This document shows, piece by piece, positions 1 to 6,240 of a stretch of 25,553 bases of DNA. The notes below the pieces were generated by a model that saw only the letters and a list, made by a program, of their open reading frames with translations, did not search any database and had not been told where the DNA came from. Within the stretch, counting starts at the first letter, position 1. Every line of letters begins with the position of its first letter. The position numbers and the translations under genes are program-made. Source of the DNA: a virus; IMG/VR virus record IMGVR_UViG_3300038682_000006, positions 1 to 25,553 of that record; one strand, 5' to 3'.

Positions 1-2
1 AA

Positions 3-80
3 CGGGAAACTGAAGAAGGAGAAGAAGAGGAAGGGGCGTCCAGTGAAGACTCCCAAGAATCCGGAAGTGAAGTATCGTAG
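3..80 (+). CDS. C-terminal tail of an upstream gene, probably portal protein (partial)
   Basis: An open frame enters from the left edge and stops with TAG at 78-80. Its 25 visible residues are strongly acidic and Ser-rich, with runs of Glu (for example ETEEGEEEEG). In Mu-like and SPP1-like head modules the portal gene normally lies directly before the minor head gene, so a portal C-terminus is the natural guess, but this is inference from gene order only. It overlaps the next gene by 38 bases in another frame. The other frame open to the left edge gives a Lys-rich peptide, judged less likely to be coding. Confidence 0.5.
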   Translation, partial: RETEEGEEEEGASSEDSQESGSEVS

Positions 81-777
81 ACAGCTTGATGTTTTAACTA
101 AGCGATTAAGAAAAGACGTAGCTACGCAGATTATTCCTCTTCTGCGTCAGCTACAACCCGAGTATGTGAATGATGCTTATGCTCGTACTTTGGAAGAAGC
201 TTTTAATCGTTTAAGAAGAGCTTATGTTGATATCAATGAGAATGCTCAGATAGTCGCTAACTCTTTTACTACGAACACTAACGATACTAATAAGCGACGC
301 TTCTATTCTGCGATTGAAGAAAGCGTGGGTGTCAACTTACAAAGCGTTATTCAGAATGAAAACCTTGAAGATATACTCGTAGCAACTACTCGTGAAAATG
401 TTAGTCTGATACGCTCTATACCTGAGGAATATTTTAAGAAGATAGAAACTATTGTATTTACTGGAACCACTCAGGGAAACACAGCAGGCTCTATGATTCA
501 ACAAATAATGAAGACAGGTCGCTCAACAACAAAGAGAGCTAAGTTAATAGCTAGGGATCAGACTTCAAAATTAAACTCGGCATTAAACCAGCAGCGTCAA
601 CAGAATCTAGGAGTAGAAGAGTATATATGGAGAACTGCTGGTGACGATAGAGTTAGGGAATCGCACCGTTCTAAGAATGGTAAAGTCTTTAGATGGGACG
701 ACCCTCCTAAAGATACTGGTCATCCAGGTCAGGACATTCAGTGTCGTTGCGTAGCTCAGCCCATTATTAAAGTTTAG
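43..777 (+). CDS. Phage minor head / head morphogenesis protein (Mu gpF, SPP1 gp7-like)
   Basis: This is a virion structural protein that sits with the portal and takes part in head assembly. The C-terminal third (about residues 190-240) has the family signature: a W-R-T-A-G-D-D-x-R-V-R-x-S-H block, then G-K-V-F-R-W-D-D-P-P, H-P-G-Q-D-I-Q-C-R-C and a final hydrophobic tail. The N-terminal 180 residues are predicted helical and basic. The chosen start is a GTG at 43, preceded at about 6 bases by the purine-rich AGGAAGGGG, inside the end of the upstream gene. The frame stays open to the window edge, so a longer N-terminus cannot be excluded. At 244 residues it is shorter than Mu gpF. Confidence 0.85.
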   Translation: MKTPKNPEVKYRRQLDVLTKRLRKDVATQIIPLLRQLQPEYVNDAYARTLEEAFNRLRRAYVDINENAQIVANSFTTNTNDTNKRRFYSAIEESVGVNLQSVIQNENLEDILVATTRENVSLIRSIPEEYFKKIETIVFTGTTQGNTAGSMIQQIMKTGRSTTKRAKLIARDQTSKLNSALNQQRQQNLGVEEYIWRTAGDDRVRESHRSKNGKVFRWDDPPKDTGHPGQDIQCRCVAQPIIKV

Positions 778-788
778 TTGTGATGAAA

Positions 789-819
789 GTTTGGTCTTTA
801 CCTTGTTTTTAGACTGAAC
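789..819 (+). promoter_or_regulatory. Possible stem-loop in the leader of the protease gene
   Basis: The 79-base gap between the minor head and protease genes is AT-rich. It holds arms 789-797 and 811-819 that can form 9 RNA base pairs (two are G-U wobbles) around a 13-base loop containing a T-run. Because the T-run is in the loop and not after the stem, it does not look like an intrinsic terminator. No convincing -35/-10 pair was found. A possible ribosome site AAGGAC precedes the ATG at 857. Confidence 0.25.
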
Positions 820-856
820 ATAAAATAATATTGAATTTAAACGTAAGGACTAGTAA

Positions 857-2002
857 ATGTTTCTAGCAGATAGACTGAAAATAACCACAGAACGTGAATA
901 CACTGACGAGGGCTTCCTTAAAGTTCCTGCTCGTATTTCCCGTACAGGTATTCAGGAATATTTAGCTATTGAGATGGGTCTCACTGATAGAGACCCTACC
1001 GATGTCGTCAGAGTATATCGCCCAGAAGAAGAGGTGTTTAACGACGAGTCCTTAGTATCTTTCGCTAATAAGCCTGTCACAAATAACCATCCCCCTGAGT
1101 TAGTTAGTCCGGATAATTCCAAACAGTTTAGTGTCGGAATGTCCGGACCAGATGTTACTCGGGATGGGATGTTCGCTAAAACAGTCCTACACGTTACCGA
1201 CGGTGAAGCCATTAAAAGCATAGAAAGCGGTAAGACAGAGCTTTCTAACGGCTACACCGCTGATATCGAGTGGGTCTCAGGAGTTACTCCGGATGGTGAG
1301 CAATACGACGCCATTCAGAGGAACATTAAGGGCAATCACATTGCTATCGTTGAACGTGGTCGCGCTGGACCTGCTTGCAGAGTGGCCGACAACTTACCCA
1401 TAACAGGAGATACAGTCGCTATGGCTAAAATCACCATTGATGGGGTTGACTTTGAGGTATCTGATCAAGCTGCTCAAGCGGTTGGTAAACTGCAAGCACG
1501 AGTTTCAGATGCTGAAGAAGAAACCCAAAAGAAGGCTGATGAGCTAGAAGCTAAAGAAGATGAAATGGAAGAAAAGGCTAAAGAGGCCAAGAAAACCGAA
1601 GATTCTTTGAAGGCTAAACTAGATGACGCTACATCTAAAATCCCAACTGCCGATACCCTTGACAAACTGGTAACTGATCGTACTGCTGTCGTAGACACAG
1701 TTCGTAAAGTAGCTCCAGAAGTTGAGTGGGAAGGTAAAGACGCTGACACTCTTCGTCGCGAAGTGGTTGCTGCTAAGTGCCCTAATGTTCAGTTGGATTC
1801 TGTTTCTGCGGATTACATTAACGCTCGTTTCGATATGTTAGTGGAATCTGTTGAAAATAATAGTCAACAACAACTTGACGATGCTATCAGCCAACAGGTT
1901 GAGAACAAAGACAAAGGCGTTGACAATCGTCCGGCTGACGTCATCGCCCGTGAAAAGATGATGGCCGATAGTCAAAATGCTTGGAAAGGAGGAGCTAAAT
2001 AA
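857..2002 (+). CDS. DUF2213-type prohead protease with C-terminal scaffold region
   Basis: This is likely the capsid maturation protease. Residues about 10-180 match the DUF2213 pattern: T-N-N-H-P (His78), a T-E-L-S-N-G-Y block (Ser130), and G-N-H-I-A-I-V-E-R-G-R-A-G (His161). His78, Ser130 and His161 are the candidate catalytic residues by analogy with the Ser-His prohead proteases; this is inference. From about residue 205 to 255 the chain becomes a charged Glu/Lys/Ala coiled coil, then a mixed helical C-terminus, as expected of an attached scaffolding domain. It lies just before the cement and major capsid genes. Its stop shares a base with the next gene's ATG. See the nested scaffold entry. 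Confidence 0.85.
   Translation: MFLADRLKITTEREYTDEGFLKVPARISRTGIQEYLAIEMGLTDRDPTDVVRVYRPEEEVFNDESLVSFANKPVTNNHPPELVSPDNSKQFSVGMSGPDVTRDGMFAKTVLHVTDGEAIKSIESGKTELSNGYTADIEWVSGVTPDGEQYDAIQRNIKGNHIAIVERGRAGPACRVADNLPITGDTVAMAKITIDGVDFEVSDQAAQAVGKLQARVSDAEEETQKKADELEAKEDEMEEKAKEAKKTEDSLKAKLDDATSKIPTADTLDKLVTDRTAVVDTVRKVAPEVEWEGKDADTLRREVVAAKCPNVQLDSVSADYINARFDMLVESVENNSQQQLDDAISQQVENKDKGVDNRPADVIAREKMMADSQNAWKGGAK
1421..2002 (+). CDS. Probable nested in-frame scaffolding protein
   Basis: An in-frame ATG at codon 189 of the protease gene opens a 193-residue product beginning MAKITIDGVDFEV, which reads like a natural N-terminus. It is preceded by AGGAG at 1405-1409, about 11 bases upstream, a slightly long but usable spacing. 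The product would hold the entire coiled coil and no protease residue. This is the arrangement known from lambda C/Nu3, where the scaffold is translated from an internal start in the protease gene. The presence of the start and ribosome site is observed; its use is inferred. The alternative is that scaffold is released by cleavage of the full-length protein. Confidence 0.5.
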   Translation: MAKITIDGVDFEVSDQAAQAVGKLQARVSDAEEETQKKADELEAKEDEMEEKAKEAKKTEDSLKAKLDDATSKIPTADTLDKLVTDRTAVVDTVRKVAPEVEWEGKDADTLRREVVAAKCPNVQLDSVSADYINARFDMLVESVENNSQQQLDDAISQQVENKDKGVDNRPADVIAREKMMADSQNAWKGGAK

Positions 2003-2481
2003 TGAGCGCTCAAACTTCATATGAAATCAAGCAACCTAAAGCCTATGCGGGTTTGGTCTACGCTCAAGCTCCGCACGATATTGTTTCACGTGACGTTGAA
2101 ACAGTAGCCGGAATTGGTTTTGGTGTTGTCGTTAGTCGTGGTACTGACAAAGAACGTCAAGTGGTAGCTGGAGGTACTGATTTCTTAGGTATCACCATTC
2201 GCTCCCTGGATAAAGAAGGTGCTGCGAACACCGGAGCTATTCAGTGGAATGAAAAAGAAGCCGCTGGCATCCTACGTGACGGTTACATCTGGGCGACTTG
2301 TCCTTCAGGTTGTAATCCAGGTGATCAAGTAAACTATGTCAATGCGACTGGTGTTCTTGATTCGGGCGCTGCTGTAGCTGGTGAGACTCAGCTAGACGGA
2401 GCTCAATGGGAGACTGTTGCCGCCGCTGGTGAGCTGGCAGTTATTCGTATCGACTCTTCAGCAACCACTGCTGGCGCATAA
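2002..2481 (+). CDS. Capsid decoration / structural cement protein
   Basis: This is a 159-residue small, Gly/Ala/Thr-rich, beta-predicted protein between protease and major capsid genes, the usual place for a head-stabilising protein. Recognisable features are the early Y-A-G-L-V-Y segment, G-V-V-V-S-R-G and a central G-I-T-I-R-S motif, followed by G-Y-I-W-A and G-D-Q-V-N-Y. This resembles the DUF2190/Gp24-like cement proteins that bind the outside of the capsid shell. There is no signal peptide or membrane segment. A GGAGG ribosome site lies at the end of the upstream gene. Family assignment is by general resemblance and position, so the exact family is less sure than the role. Confidence 0.7.
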   Translation: MSAQTSYEIKQPKAYAGLVYAQAPHDIVSRDVETVAGIGFGVVVSRGTDKERQVVAGGTDFLGITIRSLDKEGAANTGAIQWNEKEAAGILRDGYIWATCPSGCNPGDQVNYVNATGVLDSGAAVAGETQLDGAQWETVAAAGELAVIRIDSSATTAGA

Positions 2482-2495
2482 GGGAGAACTGAATA

Positions 2496-3539
2496 ATGAA
2501 AAAATTTACTCTTCGTGACGGTTCTACCCTTGCTTTTGACGGCATGATCGGTACTGTAACCGCTAAAGATGGCAAACAAGTTCAACTGGACGGTGCTGTC
2601 GTAACTGCTTTGAATAACGGTATTGTCGATGCTGACGGTGCGTTCTTCTTCCAGCGACAGTTGGAGCTTATCAAGGCTCGTAGTTATGATGTTCGTTATG
2701 CAGAACTGAAGGCTCGTATGCTGTTCCCTGTTTCCAATGAAGGTGGTCCAGGTATTACCTCTATCACTTATCGTACCTACGACCAATCAGGTGCGGCTAA
2801 AATTATCAACGCTTATGCTGATGATTTGCCTCGTGCTGACGTTGCAGGTAAGGAAACAACCATTCCGGTTCGTTCTGTAGGTATTTCATACGGGTATAAC
2901 CTAGATGAAATTCAAGCCTCTCAGTTGACTGGTGCTGCTCTTGATCAGCGTCGTGCTAATGCTGCTCGTCGTTCCAACGAACAAGTGGTCAACGATGTAT
3001 CGTTCTTTGGTGACGCTACTAGCGGTCTTCCAGGCTTGTTTAGCAACCCTAACATTCCTACAGGCGCGGTAGTCAATCCAGGTGCTGGTACAGAGTGGGT
3101 GAACAAAACTCCTGACGAAATTTTGTTTGACGTCAATGATTTGTTTGCTGACATTTTTGAAACCACTAAGATGGTTGAGCAGGGTAATACTTTGCTTCTT
3201 CCACCTAGTCAGTGGTCTTACATTATGTCCACCCCACGTTCTTCTAACAGCGATACAACCATTGCTCAGTATCTGGTGCAGAACAGCCCGTACCTGAACA
3301 GCATGGAAGATATCATTCCTGTTAATGAATGTGCTGCTGCGAACAACCCTTTGCTTGCTGCTGACGCTATGGTTGCTTATGACCGTAACCCAGACAAGCT
3401 TCAGCTTGAGATTCCTGTAGAATTGGAAATGCTTCCTGTTCAGCAGAAGAACCTTGAGTTTGTTGTTCCTGGACGTTCACGCTTGGGTGGTCTGAATATT
3501 TACTACCCTCTTTCACTAGCTATCGCAACGGGGATCTAA
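2496..3539 (+). CDS. Major capsid protein (DUF2184 type)
   Basis: This 347-residue protein forms the icosahedral shell. An N-terminal region of about 60 residues is followed by F-F-x-R-Q-L-E-x-I-K-A-R-S-Y-D-V, then a long segment with I-T-Y-R-T-Y-D, A-D-D-L-P-R-A-D-V, and V-N-D-V-S-F-F-G-D (about 165-173), which recur in DUF2184 coat proteins of HK97-like fold. The C-terminal P-V-E-L-E-M-L-P-V-Q-Q-K-N-L-E-F-V-V-P-G-R and the G-G-L-N-I-Y-Y-P-L-S ending are typical of the same family. Ribosome site GGGAG precedes the ATG. Translation of the next gene begins two bases after the stop, suggesting coupling. Confidence 0.88.
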   Translation: MKKFTLRDGSTLAFDGMIGTVTAKDGKQVQLDGAVVTALNNGIVDADGAFFFQRQLELIKARSYDVRYAELKARMLFPVSNEGGPGITSITYRTYDQSGAAKIINAYADDLPRADVAGKETTIPVRSVGISYGYNLDEIQASQLTGAALDQRRANAARRSNEQVVNDVSFFGDATSGLPGLFSNPNIPTGAVVNPGAGTEWVNKTPDEILFDVNDLFADIFETTKMVEQGNTLLLPPSQWSYIMSTPRSSNSDTTIAQYLVQNSPYLNSMEDIIPVNECAAANNPLLAADAMVAYDRNPDKLQLEIPVELEMLPVQQKNLEFVVPGRSRLGGLNIYYPLSLAIATGI

Positions 3540-3541
3540 TC

Positions 3542-3991
3542 ATGGCCGGGATTATGAACCACACTGCACGTCAATTTAATTTGAAGTGCATCACAAAAGG
3601 TGGGAGCCGTGTAGTAGTTCGCATTGCTCCTGGATTTAACGTAGTTGAAGATGCTCACTGGCAAGCTTTCGTATCTAAAGACGGTAAGAAAGTAGACCCT
3701 TATGTTGCTAGTCTTAAAAAGAAAGGCGACATTGAGTTTGGTTCTAAGATTGATGACATGGAGCTTGAAATGGCTCCTGACACTCAAGCTAAGTCCAAAT
3801 CTGAACCTATGGCTAAGCTGAAAGAAGAAGCTGATAAAGCTAAAGAAGAAGCTGAGGCTAATAAGGACATTGCTGAAAAAGCTAAAGCCGAGGCTGAAAA
3901 AGCTAAGGAAGAAGCTAAGGAAGCTAAAGCCAAAGCTGAAAAAGCCGAACTGGAACTTGCAGAACTTAAAAAGTCTACAGCTTCCAAATAA
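3542..3991 (+). CDS. Small head-module protein with C-terminal Ala/Lys/Glu coiled coil
   Basis: The first 80 or so residues form a compact domain (T-A-R-Q-F-N-L-K, V-V-V-R-I-A-P-G-F-N-V-V-E-D-A-H-W, D-P-Y-V-A-S-L-K-K-K-G-D-I) of a kind often found directly after phage major capsid genes. I know no assigned function. From about residue 88 to 145 there is a nearly pure Ala/Lys/Glu heptad repeat, a predicted long coiled coil. The repeat makes the DNA monotonous and yields a long Ser/Ala-rich shadow frame on the other strand. It ends the capsid block: the next feature is a terminator. A role as scaffold accessory or capsid-binding protein is possible but unproven. Confidence 0.7.
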   Translation: MAGIMNHTARQFNLKCITKGGSRVVVRIAPGFNVVEDAHWQAFVSKDGKKVDPYVASLKKKGDIEFGSKIDDMELEMAPDTQAKSKSEPMAKLKEEADKAKEEAEANKDIAEKAKAEAEKAKEEAKEAKAKAEKAELELAELKKSTASK

Positions 3992-3997
3992 TAAATT

Positions 3998-4024
3998 GCC
4001 TCGGTTTCGGCCGAGGCTCTTTTA
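3998..4024 (+). terminator. Intrinsic terminator after the capsid block
   Basis: A 7-bp GC-rich perfect stem (GCCTCGG 3998-4004, CCGAGGC 4011-4017) with loop TTTCGG is followed by TCTTTT. It lies six bases after the stop of the coiled-coil gene, as expected for a rho-independent terminator. It probably makes capsid transcripts more abundant than those of the connector genes downstream. Confidence 0.8.
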
Positions 4025-4058
4025 AATTGTGCATTTCTATGAGATGCACAATTTAAAA
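4020..4058 (+). repeat. 15-bp perfect inverted repeat upstream of the coiled-coil/membrane gene
   Basis: Arms TTTTAAATTGTGCAT (4020-4034) and ATGCACAATTTAAAA (4044-4058) are perfect complements around a 9-base spacer. The left arm overlaps the T-run of the preceding terminator, so only one structure can form at a time. The repeat ends just before the ribosome site GGGG and the ATG at 4072. It could be a protein-binding operator, an RNA hairpin setting transcript ends, or a boundary scar of an inserted gene. Confidence 0.7.
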
Positions 4059-4071
4059 GGGGATAATCCAA

Positions 4072-4503
4072 ATGAGTGAAAGGCCGGATTTAAGAGGTTT
4101 ATCTAATGTGAACGAATTGTCAGAGACAAGGTTATGGAAGACCTTAGATTCCATAAGCGATAGACTGACAAGTATCGAAAGACAACTCGGTGAAGTTGTT
4201 CGCTTAGAAGAACGTGTTAATAATCATGAACAAGCCCTTTCCCGTTACGGTAATAGGTTGGATACCCATGATAGAAGATTGCATGAGACAGAACTTTGGC
4301 AAGCGAGCTATGGTGATAAATCATCAGTAGAACGCTTAGTAACAAACGTTCAAGAAGAAGTAGGAAGTCTTAAGAAAAAGGTTGATCAGCTTGAATCTAG
4401 TAAAGATATTATCGCTGGTCAGAGAGACATAGGTAAAGAAGTATTGAAATGGTTAGCGGGTATATTGGGCGCAACTCTAGTATATATGCTTACTAAAGGA
4501 TAA
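4072..4503 (+). CDS. Coiled-coil protein with C-terminal membrane anchor (XhlA-like layout)
   Basis: The 143 residues comprise a charged N-terminus, long coiled-coil segments (about 20-65 and 85-115), and one C-terminal transmembrane helix (about 124-140, V-L-K-W-L-A-G-I-L-G-A-T-L-V-Y-M-L) followed by T-K-G. The plan of coiled coil plus C-terminal anchor resembles the XhlA family of phage lysis-associated membrane proteins, but that family is shorter and the resemblance may only be architectural. Its position between the capsid and connector genes, behind a terminator and inverted repeat, is unlike a lysis gene. Function unknown. Ribosome site GGGG precedes the ATG. Confidence 0.6.
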   Translation: MSERPDLRGLSNVNELSETRLWKTLDSISDRLTSIERQLGEVVRLEERVNNHEQALSRYGNRLDTHDRRLHETELWQASYGDKSSVERLVTNVQEEVGSLKKKVDQLESSKDIIAGQRDIGKEVLKWLAGILGATLVYMLTKG

Positions 4504-4508
4504 ATGAA

Positions 4509-4904
4509 ATGGCGACAGACGTAGCGACTTTTAGAATAAGATTCCCAGAATTCAGCGATGATACTGAATACCCTGATGCTCGTGTTCAGTTATTTCTAGA
4601 CGATGCTGCAAACTGTTACATGGGAACAGATGAAAATAGATGGTGCGGCAAATATGATTATGCTCAGGCATACTTAGCCGCTCACTTACTAACGGTAGGC
4701 ACTGGGGCTGAAGCAGGCGATAGTTCAGCCAAGGCCGGACCCATATCTTCTAAGACAGCAGGGGGTGTTTCTGTTAGCCGAGCCGTTGTTGCCAAAGACC
4801 GTTCAGATTTAGATGATTTTTATATGGGTACAACATATGGACAACAATTCTTAACTATAAGAAATACTTGTTTCGTAGGTGTTGTAGTGGCTAACTGCTT
4901 ATGA
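4509..4904 (+). CDS. Head-tail connector, DUF4054-type adaptor
   Basis: This 131-residue protein matches the DUF4054 pattern: F-R-x-R-F-P-E-F at residues 7-14, a Y-P-D-A-R-V-Q-L-F-L-D-D-A helix, an A-Q-A-Y-L-A-A-H-L-L-T helix, a small-residue linker, then S-V-S-R and Y-G-Q-Q-F-L. Such proteins form the ring below the portal that leads into the neck. Ribosome site AAAGGA lies at the end of the previous gene. The stop overlaps the next ATG (ATGA), which fits a co-translated connector operon. The final ten residues are unusually Cys/Val-rich. Confidence 0.8.
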   Translation: MATDVATFRIRFPEFSDDTEYPDARVQLFLDDAANCYMGTDENRWCGKYDYAQAYLAAHLLTVGTGAEAGDSSAKAGPISSKTAGGVSVSRAVVAKDRSDLDDFYMGTTYGQQFLTIRNTCFVGVVVANCL

Positions 4905-5353
4905 AGTCAAAAACCAAAGTCATAAAACCTGCTAAGAAGGCTACTAAAGAATTAGAAAAACTAGCCAAGTCTTTAGTCGGCCCTGATTTGGTTAAGGTAG
5001 GACTACCTAAAGGTTCCAACGATTATCCAGATGGAACATCAGTAATAATGGTAGGAGCTGTTCATGAATTTGGTAGCCCTGCTAGAAACATACCGCAAAG
5101 AAGTTTCTTAAGAGCTACTGTTGAATCAGGTCGTAGGAAATATAGACAGCTCTTCAAAAGGCTGTCTAAGAAGATTGTAGACGGGGAAATTTCTAAGAAA
5201 GAAGCGTTAGGTATAATAGGCTTGCAGGTTCAAAGTGATGTGCAAGGAAGAATAACAGATGGTATCGCTCCTGACCTTAAATCTAGAGAAGGTACTCCTT
5301 TAATAGATACTGGACATTTGCGCCAATCTATAATTTTTGAGGTTGAAGACTAA
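4901..5353 (+). CDS. HK97 gp10-like neck/tail-completion protein
   Basis: The family hallmark is at about residues 35-75: K-V-G-L-P-K-G, then V-G-A-V-H-E-F-G-S-P-A, I-P-Q-R-S-F-L-R-A-T. The C-terminal G-T-P-L-I-D-T-G-H-L-R-Q-S-I block is equally typical. These proteins act in neck or tail completion during head-tail joining. The basic N-terminus (K-S-K-T-K-V-I-K-P-A-K-K) is probably extended. Start ATG overlaps the stop of the DUF4054 gene, and its own stop shares a base with the next ATG. Confidence 0.85.
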   Translation: MKSKTKVIKPAKKATKELEKLAKSLVGPDLVKVGLPKGSNDYPDGTSVIMVGAVHEFGSPARNIPQRSFLRATVESGRRKYRQLFKRLSKKIVDGEISKKEALGIIGLQVQSDVQGRITDGIAPDLKSREGTPLIDTGHLRQSIIFEVED

Positions 5354-5706
5354 TGCCTATAAATGTTTCAGAAGCATTGTGTACAGACACTGCTGAAATA
5401 GTAACCGTTGAAAGAACAACAGGTGGCTATGTAGATGGTCTTTATGTCAAAAACCCTCCCACCACATTTAAAACTATTTGTAGCGTACAGCAGCCTTCAC
5501 CTGACGAACTTCAAAATTTACCAGAAGGTGAACGCGATAAAGACATCCGTAAATTTATTTCTAAAAAACCTTTGTTCACAACCAAAGACAGGGATGGAAC
5601 TATAGCTGACTCTGTCCTATACAAAGGGTTCAAATACAAACTTATATCTAGCGGTGACTGGAATGCTTATGGTCACACCACATCATTCGGAGCTCGTGAC
5701 CAATGA
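5353..5706 (+). CDS. Head-closure (neck) protein
   Basis: The 117 residues are predicted mostly beta. Notable parts are T-A-E-I-V-T-V-E-R-T-T-G-G-Y-V-D-G-L-Y, Q-P-S-P-D-E-L, P-E-G-E-R and the C-terminal D-S-V-L-Y-K-G-F-K-Y-K-L-I-S-S-G-D-W. These recur in phage head-closure/head-tail joining proteins, in which the P-E-G-x-R step and the final W-x-x-Y-G segment are common. Placement between a gp10-like protein and the tail terminator supports this. It overlaps both neighbours by a few bases. Family assignment is moderate. Confidence 0.7.
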   Translation: MPINVSEALCTDTAEIVTVERTTGGYVDGLYVKNPPTTFKTICSVQQPSPDELQNLPEGERDKDIRKFISKKPLFTTKDRDGTIADSVLYKGFKYKLISSGDWNAYGHTTSFGARDQ

Positions 5707-6239
5707 TTTTAGAAGAGACTATAAATAAGCTTATAAGAGACACTGTGGACTTGCTTTTGGCCTCTCCAGGTTATACCATTAAAGCTAAGCAAAAAGACGC
5801 ACCAAGGCCAACAGGCGACTATGGAGACGTCGATTTTGTCACCGATACCGGAGTAGGGTGGGAACAGTTTAAATATGAAAACAGACAGCAGGATTCAGAC
5901 TTAGATGGTACTTCTGAAGGTATGCGAGAAATAATGATGTCTGTTAGTTTCTATAGAGATAGCTCTATAGATAACGCCAGAAAGGTTCACCAAGGTTTAG
6001 TTCGTGAATCGGTGCAAAGTTTGTTCCGCGCAGGCGGAATAGGTCTTATTCGTAGGTCTGAAGTTAGGCAAATATCTGAAGCTTTAGAAAACGGATGGGA
6101 AGAACGTGCTCAGTTAGACGTCTTCCTAAGTGCTGTTGGTACAGATACTGATATCGTCAACTCCATACTTGCTGTGGATATGGCGGGTGAGTATCAGGCT
6201 CGCGGCTTAATTTATAACTTCAATATAGAGGTGCAATAA
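5703..6239 (+). CDS. Tail terminator / neck protein (LIC_12616-like)
   Basis: The 178 residues contain G-W-E-Q-F-K-Y-E-N, a beta-rich core with M-M-S-V-S-F-Y-R-D, D-N-A-R-K-V-H-Q-G-L and R-A-G-G-I-G-L-I-R, and the closing Y-N-F-N-I-E-V. This matches the LIC_12616 group of neck terminator proteins found immediately before the sheath in myoviruses, where they cap the tube and sheath end. Starts at an ATGA overlap with the head-closure gene. The sheath gene follows after one base. Confidence 0.7.
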   Translation: MILEETINKLIRDTVDLLLASPGYTIKAKQKDAPRPTGDYGDVDFVTDTGVGWEQFKYENRQQDSDLDGTSEGMREIMMSVSFYRDSSIDNARKVHQGLVRESVQSLFRAGGIGLIRRSEVRQISEALENGWEERAQLDVFLSAVGTDTDIVNSILAVDMAGEYQARGLIYNFNIEVQ

Positions 6240-6240
6240 C

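Noticed and set aside
778-856. Sigma-70-like promoter in the AT-rich gap before the protease gene
   Set aside because: TAAAAT is present but the best -35 candidate (TTTACC) is poor; AT-rich leader sequence gives such matches by chance.
2403-2786. 127-residue minus-strand frame over the cement/capsid junction
   Set aside because: Antisense to two structural genes and across their ribosome site; no family features.
4062-4067. GATAAT as a -10 promoter element before the coiled-coil/membrane gene
   Set aside because: No -35 element at the right distance, and the implied transcript start would fall inside the start codon.
3784-4071. Long Ser/Ala-rich open frame on the minus strand
   Set aside because: It is the shadow of the Ala/Lys/Glu coiled-coil repeat on the plus strand and crosses the terminator and inverted repeat.
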